A stretch of DNA of 64,000 nucleotides, taken from IMG/VR virus record IMGVR_UViG_3300032053_000002, positions 1-64,000 of that record. One strand, written 5' to 3'. Of this stretch, positions 36,490 through 44,711 are shown one piece after another; position 1 is the stretch's first letter; each line of letters starts with the position of its first letter. The translations under genes were made by a program, and so were the position numbers. Under the pieces are notes generated by a model, which did not search any database, had not been told where the DNA came from, and saw only the letters and a program-made list of their open reading frames with translations. The stretch comes from a virus.

Positions 36490-36707
36490 AATGTAGTAAC
36501 AACATCATCATGGCTCAGAAACTTTGTTGATTGAGCATCTTTAGCACCCGAATACCATCTATCTCTACTACCGAGTGCGTTTTCAAACGCGTTTAAACAC
36601 GCCATTAAATATTTCGCCAGAATAAAATCTGGAGTGTTCGAACCGTTTTCAATACTGTTTCTGTTAATTAAAGTTTCCAATTCTTTCATAAATTTTGTTT
36701 TCGCCAT
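36408..36707 (-). CDS. Hypothetical protein whose 3' end overlaps the tmRNA gene
   Basis: I choose ATG at 36707 (MAKTKFMKELETL), with AAGGA at a usable distance; ATG 36716 is too close to it. About 99 residues. The central part (NTPDFILAKYLMACLNAFENALGSRDRWY) is a pattern I recall from small conserved phage proteins. The last 27 codons (GSHGFDGVGRRLTAIRRGD...) are read through the 5' domain of the tmRNA, so either the protein acquired this tail when the tmRNA arrived, or the original stop was lost. The basic tail differs in character from the body. Confidence 0.6.
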   Translation of the reverse strand: MAKTKFMKELETLINRNSIENGSNTPDFILAKYLMACLNAFENALGSRDRWYSGAKDAQSTKFLSHDDVVTTLGSHGFDGVGRRLTAIRRGDVKNQKQK

Positions 36708-36755
36708 TGTTTTCATTTCCTTTTAATAAATATACGCAAATTTTATTAATATACT

Positions 36756-37799
36756 TTATTTTAACAGTAAATGTGGTTGCGCTTCAATTTGCCCAGCGGA
36801 AGTAACTCTTACGAAATCAACTTTTGCGCGAAATTCGTCTAAAGTTCTGGCACCGACATAACTCATGGAAGACTTTAATCCGTCCGTAATAGCCTTTATT
36901 ATTCGTTCCACCTTGCCTTTATAAGCGACAATTTTGCTATTACCTTCGATGTTATCCGTGTTTTCATTTCGATCCATTTTCGCCGATTCCGATGCCGATC
37001 CCTTATATTGTTTATACAATTGCTCGTCAGGAAAGTTCCCTATTCGGATAAACTTCCCAGGGGTTTCCTTTGTTCCAGCAAGAAGTGAACCCAGCATCAC
37101 AAGGTCGGCTCCAGCTCCAATCGCTTTAGCAACATCTCCTGGTGTCCTTATACCGCCATCCGCAATAATTATATTTTTTCCCTGCGTCGCCTCGTAAACG
37201 TCCATTATGGCCGTGAGTTGCGGAATACCGATTCCAGTACGAATGCGAGTTTCGCAAAGAGAACCGTTTCCTTGCCCAACTCTCAGAATATCCACCCCCC
37301 ACTCCAGTTGGTCTGTCGCCGCTTCTTTGGTGGAAATACTACCACCGATAACGATGATGTCTTTTAACTCTTGGCGAAGAGCCTTCATTACGTCTTTCAT
37401 ATGTTTGGAATGCCCATGCGCAATATCAACTATAAAAGTTCTCGCTCCATTCAGATACAATTGTCTAACCCGTTCCAAATAATCACCTGTTGCGCCAACG
37501 GCAAATGGAGTTGCTTCAATTCCCTTATCTCCTATGTATTGTATTTTAAGAGATTGTAGTTGTTCCAATTGCTTATCAATAGGCATAAACCGATGAATAG
37601 TTCCTATTGCTCCCAGTTGATATAAAATTTCAGCCATTTTATATTCTGAAACGGTACTCATTGGCGACGATATTACCGGAACGGAAAGAATTACGTGATC
37701 AGTTACCCACTTTGTTTCTAAAGAGCATTCGCCTCTAGACTCCATATCCGAGTATTTCGGAGCTATTTGCACATCATCGTAAGTCAGACATTCTCTCAT
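36756..37799 (-). CDS. IMP dehydrogenase / GMP reductase family enzyme
   Basis: 347 residues, the size of a CBS-less family member. Motifs: [14 protein letters not shown] at the N-terminus, [28 protein letters not shown] (substrate region), catalytic loop [20 protein letters not shown] with the active cysteine, [31 protein letters not shown] (phosphate site) and C-terminal [15 protein letters not shown]. The enzyme would oxidise IMP to XMP or reduce GMP to IMP, both using nicotinamide cofactors. I cannot separate the two from sequence alone: length and the lack of CBS suit GMP reductase, while SSMSYVGA is IMPDH-like. It is downstream of the NAD synthesis genes, on the same strand. Confidence 0.85.
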   Translation of the reverse strand: MRECLTYDDVQIAPKYSDMESRGECSLETKWVTDHVILSVPVISSPMSTVSEYKMAEILYQLGAIGTIHRFMPIDKQLEQLQSLKIQYIGDKGIEATPFAVGATGDYLERVRQLYLNGARTFIVDIAHGHSKHMKDVMKALRQELKDIIVIGGSISTKEAATDQLEWGVDILRVGQGNGSLCETRIRTGIGIPQLTAIMDVYEATQGKNIIIADGGIRTPGDVAKAIGAGADLVMLGSLLAGTKETPGKFIRIGNFPDEQLYKQYKGSASESAKMDRNENTDNIEGNSKIVAYKGKVERIIKAITDGLKSSMSYVGARTLDEFRAKVDFVRVTSAGQIEAQPHLLLK

Positions 37800-37811
37800 G
37801 CGCCCTTCTTT

Positions 37812-38165
37812 CTAAAATTTTTTATAATCAGGATTATTCATAATAATGTTTTTCCCGAGATCAAGATATAACGTATCTTTACCAGAAAACCTTCTAGTAG
37901 CTGGGAAAAAAATATCCCATACTTTGAGTTGATTAGTTCCGCGTTCCCAATGTCGGCAATAACACCTAATCTCATCATCGCCTTGATAAAATACTAAAAT
38001 ATATTGATAAGTTTCGCCGACCTTATATGTTTCGGCCAGTGGTTTCTTATTCGACAATATTTCAGTTTGAACGGTATTATGAATTCCATAAAATATCAAA
38101 AAAACAAATATCAATGAAATAAAAAATATCCACGGTACACCGGCGTGATTTTGTTTTTGGTTCAT
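37812..38165 (-). CDS. Single-pass membrane protein, unknown
   Basis: 117 residues with one N-terminal transmembrane helix (WIFFISLIFVFLIFYGIH) and a small soluble domain containing KVGETYQYILVFYQGDDEIRCYCRHWERG. It lies between the nicotinamidase and IMPDH/GMPR genes with 12-16 nt gaps, so it is in the same operon. No family recognised. Confidence 0.55.
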   Translation of the reverse strand: MNQKQNHAGVPWIFFISLIFVFLIFYGIHNTVQTEILSNKKPLAETYKVGETYQYILVFYQGDDEIRCYCRHWERGTNQLKVWDIFFPATRRFSGKDTLYLDLGKNIIMNNPDYKKF

Positions 38166-38181
38166 TACATCATTTCCTTTC

Positions 38182-38994
38182 TTATTTTATTATAAAATCT
38201 TTAGTGTTTGAAACTTGCACACCCATCGCTACCATCGACTTAATGAAATCGTCTTGAAGTTGTTCGAATCCGCTAACGGGACTCATACCATCTTCCAATA
38301 ATACAAGTTTTTCTGGTGAGATACCATCAAGTAAAAACTCGGATACAATATCCTTTACGGTATTGGCGACGCAATGCGAACCAGCTTCACCGACCACAAG
38401 AACCGAGTCGCAATCCTCCAGCGTTTCGATAAGTTTAATGTTTGTCAGGGTTGATGGGTCGTTCATGTCAGGAACGTCGGCTTTAATCGCTGAATAGTGC
38501 TCAGTGAAAGAATTACTCCCTTTGGTGATATAATTCACGTTTGTCGCATATTTTTGCTCCCACTCTTTTAACGTGTCGAATAGTGGTTGCATAACGGCCT
38601 GCCCATCACTTCCAATCAGACAGTGCGGAGGCCAGATACATAATGGGTAACGTTTGTTCTCTTCCAATGATTTTATGTAGTGCAAAGCCTGTTTGAATGT
38701 ACCTGGAATGAAGGGCAACCAGGTTGCTGCCAATACATCTTCCAATTTAATAATAGTATACGGGAGCGGGTGATTACCATTAACATCCACCCAGAAAATC
38801 GGATGTGCAATATGAACGGTTTGATGCGTATCTAGAGTTACGTGAATATAACGAAGTTTTTCGCCAATCCGTTTAATTAAGTCCGATATTCTTTCTATAT
38901 CCTTTTCTGCATTCTTCACATATAAAACGTTTTTTATCGGGTCGCAAAAATCTACTTGCGGATCGATGATAAGTAAATCAATTTTTTTATTCAT
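38182..38994 (-). CDS. pncA: Nicotinamidase (isochorismatase-fold hydrolase)
   Basis: 270 residues. The catalytic triad of the nicotinamidase family is visible: Asp in IIDPQVDFCDP, Lys in NYITKGSN, and nucleophilic Cys in VVGEAGSHCVANTV. Metal ligands appear in VTLDTHQTVHIAHP, and the WPPHCLIGSDG segment is typical of nicotinamidases. The enzyme converts nicotinamide to nicotinate, feeding the Preiss-Handler route to NAD. The next gene upstream (3 nt gap) is nicotinate phosphoribosyltransferase, its direct successor in the pathway, and NAD synthetase lies 1.6 kb further upstream. Somewhat longer than bacterial PncA (about 210 residues). Confidence 0.9.
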   Translation of the reverse strand: MNKKIDLLIIDPQVDFCDPIKNVLYVKNAEKDIERISDLIKRIGEKLRYIHVTLDTHQTVHIAHPIFWVDVNGNHPLPYTIIKLEDVLAATWLPFIPGTFKQALHYIKSLEENKRYPLCIWPPHCLIGSDGQAVMQPLFDTLKEWEQKYATNVNYITKGSNSFTEHYSAIKADVPDMNDPSTLTNIKLIETLEDCDSVLVVGEAGSHCVANTVKDIVSEFLLDGISPEKLVLLEDGMSPVSGFEQLQDDFIKSMVAMGVQVSNTKDFIIK

Positions 38995-38997
38995 AAT

Positions 38998-40161
38998 TTA
39001 TCGTCCTTTAATTTCTTGTAATGCGCGTTTAATCATATCTTTATTTCCCGTATATTTTGTTTTCGAGTCGCTCAACTTTATCGTCGGTATCCATTTACCG
39101 TTTCCATCTGGATCCGCTGCGGTCATTTTGATTACCATATTCAGAGGTTTAACTTCAGGAATATCATTCGTAAGATAAGTGCCGATGCCGTAAGAAGTCT
39201 TGATGCGACCATTAACATATTTTTCTATTTTTTTCACAAAGTCGTAGTTTAGGCCGTCCGAAAATACTATTGTTTTGGAAAGCGGATCGATTCTCAATTT
39301 TTCATAGTGTTTGATTGCTTTATCTGCGAACTCAAACGGCGAACCCGAATCCTGTCGTACACCGTCAAACAATTTTGCGTACAGGGTATCAAATGACCGA
39401 AAGAATTCGTCGGACGTGAACGTATCAGTTAACGCGATTCCGAGATTACCGTGATACGCATCCACCCATCTACCCAATGCAACTCTTGTCGCCATTTTGA
39501 AACCGTATTTAGCGGCGTGAAACATATACCACTCGTGAGCCTGAGTTCCTATCGGAGTTAAATCATATTTGTGCGCAAGACTAACGTTGCTGGTTCCGAC
39601 AAAGTTTTTATTGGGAGAAAATGTACTAACCATCAGGTTTTGATACCAATACGCATAACGTCGGCGTGTTCCAAAGTCGGCGAATTTTATACCAAGTGCT
39701 TTAAACTTTTCGGATTTTTTATTGATAAGTTCCGTAACTTTACCGAATTCACCGGTCATATCAACATTTTTACGAACCATTGCATAATTCAATTCACTAA
39801 TCATCGCCATCAACGGAACTTCCCAGAGAATTGTGCGATACCAGTACCCCTCGATAACTACTTTTAAGTCGCCACCATTCTGAGTTATTTTGACTTCGTT
39901 CGGGTCGTATTTATACCCTTCGAGTAAATCTAAATAAACGGGGTCGAAGAAATAGCACTTATCTCTTAAAAACTCTTTTTCCGACTTTAATAGTGATGGT
40001 ATTTTCCGCAATTCATCTTTTAATTGTGCTCCCAAATACTTTGGAAATCTGTGTTTTCCGCGATTGATAAACTCATATCGAACTTTCGCGTTGGGATATA
40101 ATTTCGCGACAGCTAGTTGCATCGAGAATTTATACAAATCAGAATCGAGAATTGAAATCAT
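38998..40161 (-). CDS. pncB: Nicotinate phosphoribosyltransferase
   Basis: 387 residues, close to E. coli PncB (400). Motifs: LDSDLYKFSMQLAVAKLYPNAKVRYEFINRG at the N-terminus, FADFGTRRRYAYWYQ (substrate loop), GTSNVSLAHKYDLTPIGTQAHEWYM with the His-Glu-Trp seen in the family, TDTFTSDEFF and DGVRQDSGSPFEFADKAI for phosphoribosyl binding. It condenses nicotinate with PRPP to nicotinate mononucleotide. It forms a pair with nicotinamidase 3 nt downstream. The adenylyltransferase NadD needed for the next step is not seen in the window. Confidence 0.92.
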   Translation of the reverse strand: MISILDSDLYKFSMQLAVAKLYPNAKVRYEFINRGKHRFPKYLGAQLKDELRKIPSLLKSEKEFLRDKCYFFDPVYLDLLEGYKYDPNEVKITQNGGDLKVVIEGYWYRTILWEVPLMAMISELNYAMVRKNVDMTGEFGKVTELINKKSEKFKALGIKFADFGTRRRYAYWYQNLMVSTFSPNKNFVGTSNVSLAHKYDLTPIGTQAHEWYMFHAAKYGFKMATRVALGRWVDAYHGNLGIALTDTFTSDEFFRSFDTLYAKLFDGVRQDSGSPFEFADKAIKHYEKLRIDPLSKTIVFSDGLNYDFVKKIEKYVNGRIKTSYGIGTYLTNDIPEVKPLNMVIKMTAADPDGNGKWIPTIKLSDSKTKYTGNKDMIKRALQEIKGR

Positions 40162-40177
40162 AACTTATCCTATTTAA

Positions 40178-40411
40178 TTAAAATAAAATTTTCATAAAAA
40201 CCGTGACCAAAATAAACCATATAGCAAATGAAAACATCATACCGCATGCCATTAGAAATAATATACTATCCCATTGTTTGCTGGTATGCGCAGAAAAATT
40301 TGTATCCAGTTTTTTATCGATTTCATCACTTTGTTTTTGCCAAAATATAGCCAATCCTGCTCCAGAAAGTATAACAACCAAAACCCAAAGTAATCCTTTA
40401 AGAAAAATCAT
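40178..40411 (-). CDS. Small two-helix membrane protein
   Basis: 77 residues with two hydrophobic helices (FLKGLLWVLVVILSGAGLAIFW and SILFLMACGMMFSFAIWFILVTVF) and a charged loop between. ATG at 40411 follows AGGAGAAG. It sits between pncB and nadE in the same operon. No family recognised. Confidence 0.55.
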   Translation of the reverse strand: MIFLKGLLWVLVVILSGAGLAIFWQKQSDEIDKKLDTNFSAHTSKQWDSILFLMACGMMFSFAIWFILVTVFMKILF

Positions 40412-40425
40412 AACTTCTCCTATTT

Positions 40426-40623
40426 TTATTCATAATTCTTTAATATATAATCTATTTCATTTAAAAGTTTTTTCATTTTTCTTTTATATTGGTTTATTTC
40501 ATTTTTGGTGTCTTCTCTACGTATCATTGAACGTAATGTATTAGCATACTTTAAAGCATCAAACGCACAACTATATAAATAATCGTATGCGATTTTTTCA
40601 TTAAGATTTACTGGTAAACTCAT
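40426..40623 (-). CDS. Hypothetical helical protein
   Basis: 65 residues, helical, ending with RKMKKLLNEIDYILKNYE. ATG at 40623 overlaps the nadE stop by four bases, so it is translationally coupled to NAD synthetase. No family recognised. Confidence 0.5.
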   Translation of the reverse strand: MSLPVNLNEKIAYDYLYSCAFDALKYANTLRSMIRREDTKNEINQYKRKMKKLLNEIDYILKNYE

Positions 40624-41531
40624 TCTATTTCTTCCTTTATCAATTTTCTTCTTGAAATATTATACGGATTATTTCTTTTAAATTCCGATTTTAAATGTCG
40701 CCGAATAACTGAGTGGTCTTCATCTACCTCGCGACCGTGAGTATAATCACTTAAAATTTCATCAACTTCTTCGTATGTCTTTGCTCCCAATTGTTCCAGA
40801 TCAGAGTTTGTTATTCCTAACCCATCAGTCGGAACGGCATCTATACATAACCGCATGGCTTCCGCTTTTTTAAAATCCTGGTTGCATCCAGACGAGTAAT
40901 CATTTAAAAGGTATTTTGATAATGTATACACTTCGGTTTTCCAGAGATTCTGTATCATACCAAAGTCACCCACGTCGCCGTGAAGTGTCCAGAATCCGAG
41001 TAAATACTCGGTATAATTGTCAGTACCCAAAACCATTCCTTTATTAGTATACGCAAGATTATACAGGTAAATCATTCGCAGTCGTGCTTTGATATTTCCC
41101 CTACGTATTTTTTCTTCCATCTCATTCGCCATCAGAACATATTTTTCAGTAACATCCATTTCCACATTAAAAAAAGTAGCGAGCAAATCTGTATTTTCCC
41201 TAAAATCAGTACAAAACGCTTCGCCGGTAGCAATCGCCCTTTTTTGTTCTTCGTCCGTGTTCGTTTCAATCGGCAAACTGCGACCAATCAACGGAATACC
41301 TAAATGTCTGCAAACCGGTTCGGCTATTGCACAACATAACGCACTGTCTATACCGCCAGATACACCGATGATCAGTGATTTTATTTTGTTGGTTACGATA
41401 TAAACATCGAGCATATCCTGAATAGTTTTAATAACCGACGCGGCTTCTTTTTCTGTTATAAATGTCGCCTCTTTTGCTAATACTTTTTCGGTGGCGTCCA
41501 TCACTTCTTTCAATGTTATTCCGATAGTCAT
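40620..41531 (-). CDS. nadE: NAD synthetase, ammonia-type
   Basis: I choose ATG at 41531 (MTIGITLKEVMDAT), which has GGAGAAG just upstream; an upstream start would add 10 residues. About 303 residues. The PP-loop SGGIDSALCCAIAEPV binds ATP pyrophosphate. The segment RGNIKARLRMIYLYNLAYTNKGMVLGTDNYTEYLLGFWTLHGDVGDFG is the NadE substrate and ammonia region, and GLGITNSDLEQLG is a third family motif. No glutaminase domain is present, so it should use ammonia. It converts nicotinate adenine dinucleotide to NAD. Same operon as pncA and pncB. Confidence 0.9.
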   Translation of the reverse strand: MTIGITLKEVMDATEKVLAKEATFITEKEAASVIKTIQDMLDVYIVTNKIKSLIIGVSGGIDSALCCAIAEPVCRHLGIPLIGRSLPIETNTDEEQKRAIATGEAFCTDFRENTDLLATFFNVEMDVTEKYVLMANEMEEKIRRGNIKARLRMIYLYNLAYTNKGMVLGTDNYTEYLLGFWTLHGDVGDFGMIQNLWKTEVYTLSKYLLNDYSSGCNQDFKKAEAMRLCIDAVPTDGLGITNSDLEQLGAKTYEEVDEILSDYTHGREVDEDHSVIRRHLKSEFKRNNPYNISRRKLIKEEIE

Positions 41532-41547
41532 TACTTCTCCAATGCTT

Positions 41548-41850
41548 TTAAAGTTTAACAATACTATACATGGCAGCTAAGGTTTTCCATTTATCTATTA
41601 TACGATTTTTTTGAATACAAATTTTCTTGTATTTACTATCAAGTTCTTTTTTTGTAGGAACTTTAATGTATTTATATCCATAAGTAACATAGTTGTCTGA
41701 ATGCTTCCATGCACCGAATTCAGAACACCATTTTTCGAGATGATATTTTATATCTTCTTCAGTAAAATCTTTTGAAATGCGAAATATTCTTTTTTCCTCC
41801 GTTCCACGATTTGATTTAATCCAAAACAAAACATACGTTTTATTTTTCAT
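41548..41850 (-). CDS. Hypothetical protein
   Basis: 100 residues. A small alpha/beta protein with KTYVLFWIKSNRGTEEKRIFRISKDFTEEDIKYHLEKWCSEFGAW, followed by a basic helix. It overlaps the upstream gene by one base. No family recognised; part of a chain of short coupled genes ahead of nadE. Confidence 0.55.
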   Translation of the reverse strand: MKNKTYVLFWIKSNRGTEEKRIFRISKDFTEEDIKYHLEKWCSEFGAWKHSDNYVTYGYKYIKVPTKKELDSKYKKICIQKNRIIDKWKTLAAMYSIVKL

Positions 41851-42032
41851 TATTTCTCCAATATATTATTTTTCAAATTTAAATGCCCGTTTTTACATAT
41901 TCGTATATTCTCCGTAGAAGCCCCACAGGTTATTTCTTCTGTAAAATCTCCGCATATTCCACAAAGACAATCCTTGTCTATAACCAAATCATATATTGCG
42001 TTCATTAATATTTTCTTTTCATCTTCTTTCAT
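41850..42032 (-). CDS. Small zinc-ribbon-like protein
   Basis: 60 residues. CLCGICGDF...CGASTENIRICKNGH gives four to five cysteines and a histidine in zinc-ribbon spacing. ATG at 42032 with GGAGAAG upstream overlaps the preceding gene by four bases. Possibly a nucleic-acid-binding or regulatory peptide. Confidence 0.5.
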   Translation of the reverse strand: MKEDEKKILMNAIYDLVIDKDCLCGICGDFTEEITCGASTENIRICKNGHLNLKNNILEK

Positions 42033-42301
42033 TGCTTCTCCAACGCATCTATCTTTTCAATAAATTCATTAACAAAATGAATATATTTGGGATGCTCAAG
42101 TGCAACTAGAGCGAATGCTTTTTTAACATCGTCTATATATTTTTTAATTGCGCCTTCTAACCGGTTATTGTCGGCTTCTAGATCGCTGATGGTTTCTATA
42201 AAATTCATTATGGTTTCTCCCCGAATATTTTGTACGCTATTCAAGCCGTGTTCGGCGACAACCTTTCTCCATCGTTCAATTTCTTGTTTATCCAATATCA
42301 T
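42029..42301 (-). CDS. Hypothetical helical protein
   Basis: 90 residues; EIERWRKVVAEHG, then a coiled stretch (FIETISDLEADNNRLEGAIKKYIDDVKKAF). First gene after an early-type promoter and ribosome-binding site GGAGAAG, opening the operon that runs on through nadE, pncB and pncA. No family recognised. Confidence 0.5.
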   Translation of the reverse strand: MILDKQEIERWRKVVAEHGLNSVQNIRGETIMNFIETISDLEADNNRLEGAIKKYIDDVKKAFALVALEHPKYIHFVNEFIEKIDALEKQ

Positions 42302-42330
42302 AACTTCTCCAATATTTTATTTACTATAAT

Positions 42331-42359
42331 AATATACGAAATTATATTCAGAAAGTCAA
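42331..42359 (-). promoter_or_regulatory. Early-type promoter TTGACT-N17-TATATT
   Basis: Minus strand: TTGACT (42359-42354), 17-nt spacer, TATATT (42336-42331), 30 nt before ATG 42301. It should transcribe the NAD operon. The -35 box overlaps the stop region of the upstream methyltransferase gene. Confidence 0.8.
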
Positions 42360-42931
42360 GAACTTTTTATTATCACTATCACTCTACCGCTTTTCGCCGT
42401 GTAGATGAAAACCTTATGTGAAGAAAATACCGCTTTCCAGTCTATCAGAACTTCTGTATGGCCGGGGTCTCCGTAAAAAGTTTTATGCACCGGTGTCGGA
42501 TATGTGAATACGGCGTTTTCGCAAACTCTCATTATTTCTTTCGCCGCATTTTCTTTTAACTCAGGCGAAACGTGTTCAATAGTTTCTGCACACCATCCCC
42601 AGTGCCATTGTTTATCAGAAAATATATTTAGGTCGCAAACATCGGCGACATAATTGACGTTAGCACCGGGTCTAATATCTAACGCAGCGTATTCCAGTGT
42701 CCGTTTTCTCAGGTTTCCGCGATAAGGTGTTTTAGTTCCAGAACCGATATCGAGTATTGACCTGGCGACAGTCTTGCTATTGAGATTAGCAGTTCTGATA
42801 TAATTTCTTCGCCAGTGATATGAACCGTCTTCAGCAAAATATACCGGCGGAAGAAAGTTCAGGTAAAAGCGAATAACTTGCTCTTCGTTGTGATGGTTAT
42901 TAATTGGGATCATTTTCAAAAAAGTGCTCAA
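42356..42931 (-). CDS. SAM-dependent methyltransferase-like protein, possible N-terminal frameshift
   Basis: The frame gives 191 residues only from a TTG at 42931. Motif I SILDIGSGTKTPYRG, the acidic loop LEYAALDIRPGANV, DVCDL and WCAETIEHV match class I SAM methyltransferases. Just upstream a better start, ATG at about 42946, encodes MINFEHFFENDPN before a TAA, and this peptide looks like the natural N-terminus continuing into NHHNEEQVIRFYLNFLP. A single-base indel near 42900 would join them. Substrate unknown. It lies between the restriction-like cluster and the NAD operon. Confidence 0.65.
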   Translation of the reverse strand: MSTFLKMIPINNHHNEEQVIRFYLNFLPPVYFAEDGSYHWRRNYIRTANLNSKTVARSILDIGSGTKTPYRGNLRKRTLEYAALDIRPGANVNYVADVCDLNIFSDKQWHWGWCAETIEHVSPELKENAAKEIMRVCENAVFTYPTPVHKTFYGDPGHTEVLIDWKAVFSSHKVFIYTAKSGRVIVIIKSS

Positions 42932-42944
42932 AATTAATCATTTC

Positions 42945-43652
42945 TTATAAAATTTTAATTTTCGAATTCCATTTTTTCAACTCATCACGTGCCGCAAAAA
43001 TCGCTCCACGCATTGTATAAATCCTGACTCCGCTACCTTTATATTTGTCAATAGTTGTCTGATTTACGCCAGTAAATCCTAAAATATAGTTATCATGGTG
43101 TGGGACGGTTTGATTGATAATTTTTTCAATCATTTTTTCGTTTGAAAGTTCTCCGTGAAAAATCCATAAAATACCAACAATAGGTTTTTCTGGCAAGGAA
43201 TAAACTCGTTTCATTATTTCCTCCACCCTCGGCGCGATTCCATACCATCGCCAACATCTCTCATATGCATTTTGCTCACTTAATTGGTTTTTAACTTCGA
43301 GCATGAAGTGATTAAAAAAATTTTCATCGGTAGAAATTAGTGCTTCCGGTTTAACCGATCCCCCGTTTAAAGAAACTCCGTTGTGAACTGACCCCCCACA
43401 ATATTGAGCGCAAAGATTCCCATATTGACCATAAATACGATGCCATAACCCAAATGGGTCGGCGGTCTTATTTGAAATTACTAAATCAGAAACTTCCTTG
43501 ATTGCTCGAATAGTTACATCTTCTGCAAGACTACCGGTTACGCCGGCTTGTGCCATCCCTGTAGGATCCAATTTTTCCGTAAAAATTTCTGGTGAAACAT
43601 CCTTATATTCTTCATAATCAAAAAAGTCTTTTTTCATATTTTTCTTATTCAT
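42945..43652 (-). CDS. Candidate PD-(D/E)XK nuclease next to an adenine methylase
   Basis: 235 residues. The order KPEALISTDENFFNHFMLEVKNQLSE gives a possible E...ExK active site (LEVKN). The cysteine-bearing AQYCGGSVHNGVSLNGG upstream and a C-terminal ILGFTGVNQTTIDKYKGSGVRIYTM complete an alpha/beta fold. I do not recognise a named family. It ends just before the methyltransferase-like gene and begins 2 nt after the Dam-type methylase, so it could be a cognate restriction-like or single-stranded-DNA nuclease. Function is inference from motif and position. Confidence 0.5.
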   Translation of the reverse strand: MNKKNMKKDFFDYEEYKDVSPEIFTEKLDPTGMAQAGVTGSLAEDVTIRAIKEVSDLVISNKTADPFGLWHRIYGQYGNLCAQYCGGSVHNGVSLNGGSVKPEALISTDENFFNHFMLEVKNQLSEQNAYERCWRWYGIAPRVEEIMKRVYSLPEKPIVGILWIFHGELSNEKMIEKIINQTVPHHDNYILGFTGVNQTTIDKYKGSGVRIYTMRGAIFAARDELKKWNSKIKIL

Positions 43653-43654
43653 TC

Positions 43655-44644
43655 TCAGTTATAAAGTAATATCTCTTTTGCCAGTTTTGCGTCATAACTT
43701 GGGGATTCATCATACCCATCCGATTTGTCAAGTTTAACATATTCATTTTCTTTTCTTTCGGTCTTCTTTCTTCTACCCGCCGTATAAATAACCTCAAATC
43801 TTTTCAAGTTTAACGATCCTTTATACTTTTCAAAAAACCCATCATCTTCATCTCTATTACATAAAAACACTTTTGAATTTTTTAACCGTTTGCAAAACGC
43901 GACCACTTCTATTTGTTTGTCATCATCAAAATCTTGCCCATATTTAGTAAATCCTCCTCTATATGGCGGATCTAAAAAGAAAAACGTATTGTTATCCTCG
44001 ACTCTATTTACACAATCTCTCCAATCTTCGGAATAAATCTCAACGTTTTCTTGTAGAATTTCCGACCACATCATAACATTATTTTTATCATAAATATTTA
44101 CTACTTGATTTAGTAATCCAGACGGAGTACCAAATCTACCATTGGTATTTTGATTCACTTGCCAAATACCATTAAACCCCGTCTTCATTAAAAAATATAA
44201 ATGGGCGGCTTCTATGCTCGGCGTTTCTCTCCATTTTTCATAATCAAACGCGTGTTCGTAACGAATCTCAAAATATAATTTTTTTCTTTCTTCTTTATTC
44301 AATCGAATATATTCGCCTTCTAGTCTGTCCATCTCGTGAATAAAAGTATTAACATCATTTTTTATCGAGTTATATATACGAATAATACCATCATTAATAT
44401 CATTGATTACTATTCTTTTTAAGTTGGGATTCTTTACTAAAACTCTTAATAGCATAGCTCCACCACCAAAAAATGGCTCACAATAATTTTCAAATTCTAA
44501 ATTTGCCATTAGTGGAATATAGTGTTTTAACATTTTATTCTTACCGCCGGCCCATATGAAAAGTGGTCTTATTTTTCGTTGTTTGTCTTTATTTTTTATT
44601 ATCGGATATTCTTCTTCCAAAATAAAATAATCTTTGTTAGCCAT
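43655..44644 (-). CDS. DNA adenine methyltransferase (Dam / D12 class)
   Basis: I choose ATG at 44644 (MANKDYFILEEE), with GAGAGG upstream; an upstream ATG at 44668 overlaps the promoter. 329 residues. Motifs: IRPLFIWAGGKNKMLKHYIP (SAM binding, WAGGK as in Dam), NYCEPFFGGGAMLLRVL, VINDINDGIIRIYNSI, GFNGIWQVNQNTNGRFGTP and the catalytic FFFLDPPYRG. The D12 class methylates N6 of adenine, often in GATC. The role may be protection of phage DNA. Neighbouring genes on both sides have nuclease-like motifs. Confidence 0.92.
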   Translation of the reverse strand: MANKDYFILEEEYPIIKNKDKQRKIRPLFIWAGGKNKMLKHYIPLMANLEFENYCEPFFGGGAMLLRVLVKNPNLKRIVINDINDGIIRIYNSIKNDVNTFIHEMDRLEGEYIRLNKEERKKLYFEIRYEHAFDYEKWRETPSIEAAHLYFLMKTGFNGIWQVNQNTNGRFGTPSGLLNQVVNIYDKNNVMMWSEILQENVEIYSEDWRDCVNRVEDNNTFFFLDPPYRGGFTKYGQDFDDDKQIEVVAFCKRLKNSKVFLCNRDEDDGFFEKYKGSLNLKRFEVIYTAGRRKKTERKENEYVKLDKSDGYDESPSYDAKLAKEILLYN

Positions 44645-44674
44645 ACCTAAAAACCTCTCGTTTAACATTTCTAT

Positions 44675-44703
44675 ATTAAACGTTGGCGAATAAAATAAGT
44701 TCC
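44675..44703 (-). promoter_or_regulatory. GGAACT-N17-TTTAAT promoter
   Basis: Minus strand: GGAACT (44703-44698), 17-nt spacer, TTTAAT (44680-44675), 31 nt before the methylase ATG. The -10 box is weaker than at the other GGAACT sites. Confidence 0.5.
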
Positions 44704-44711
44704 TTAATATT

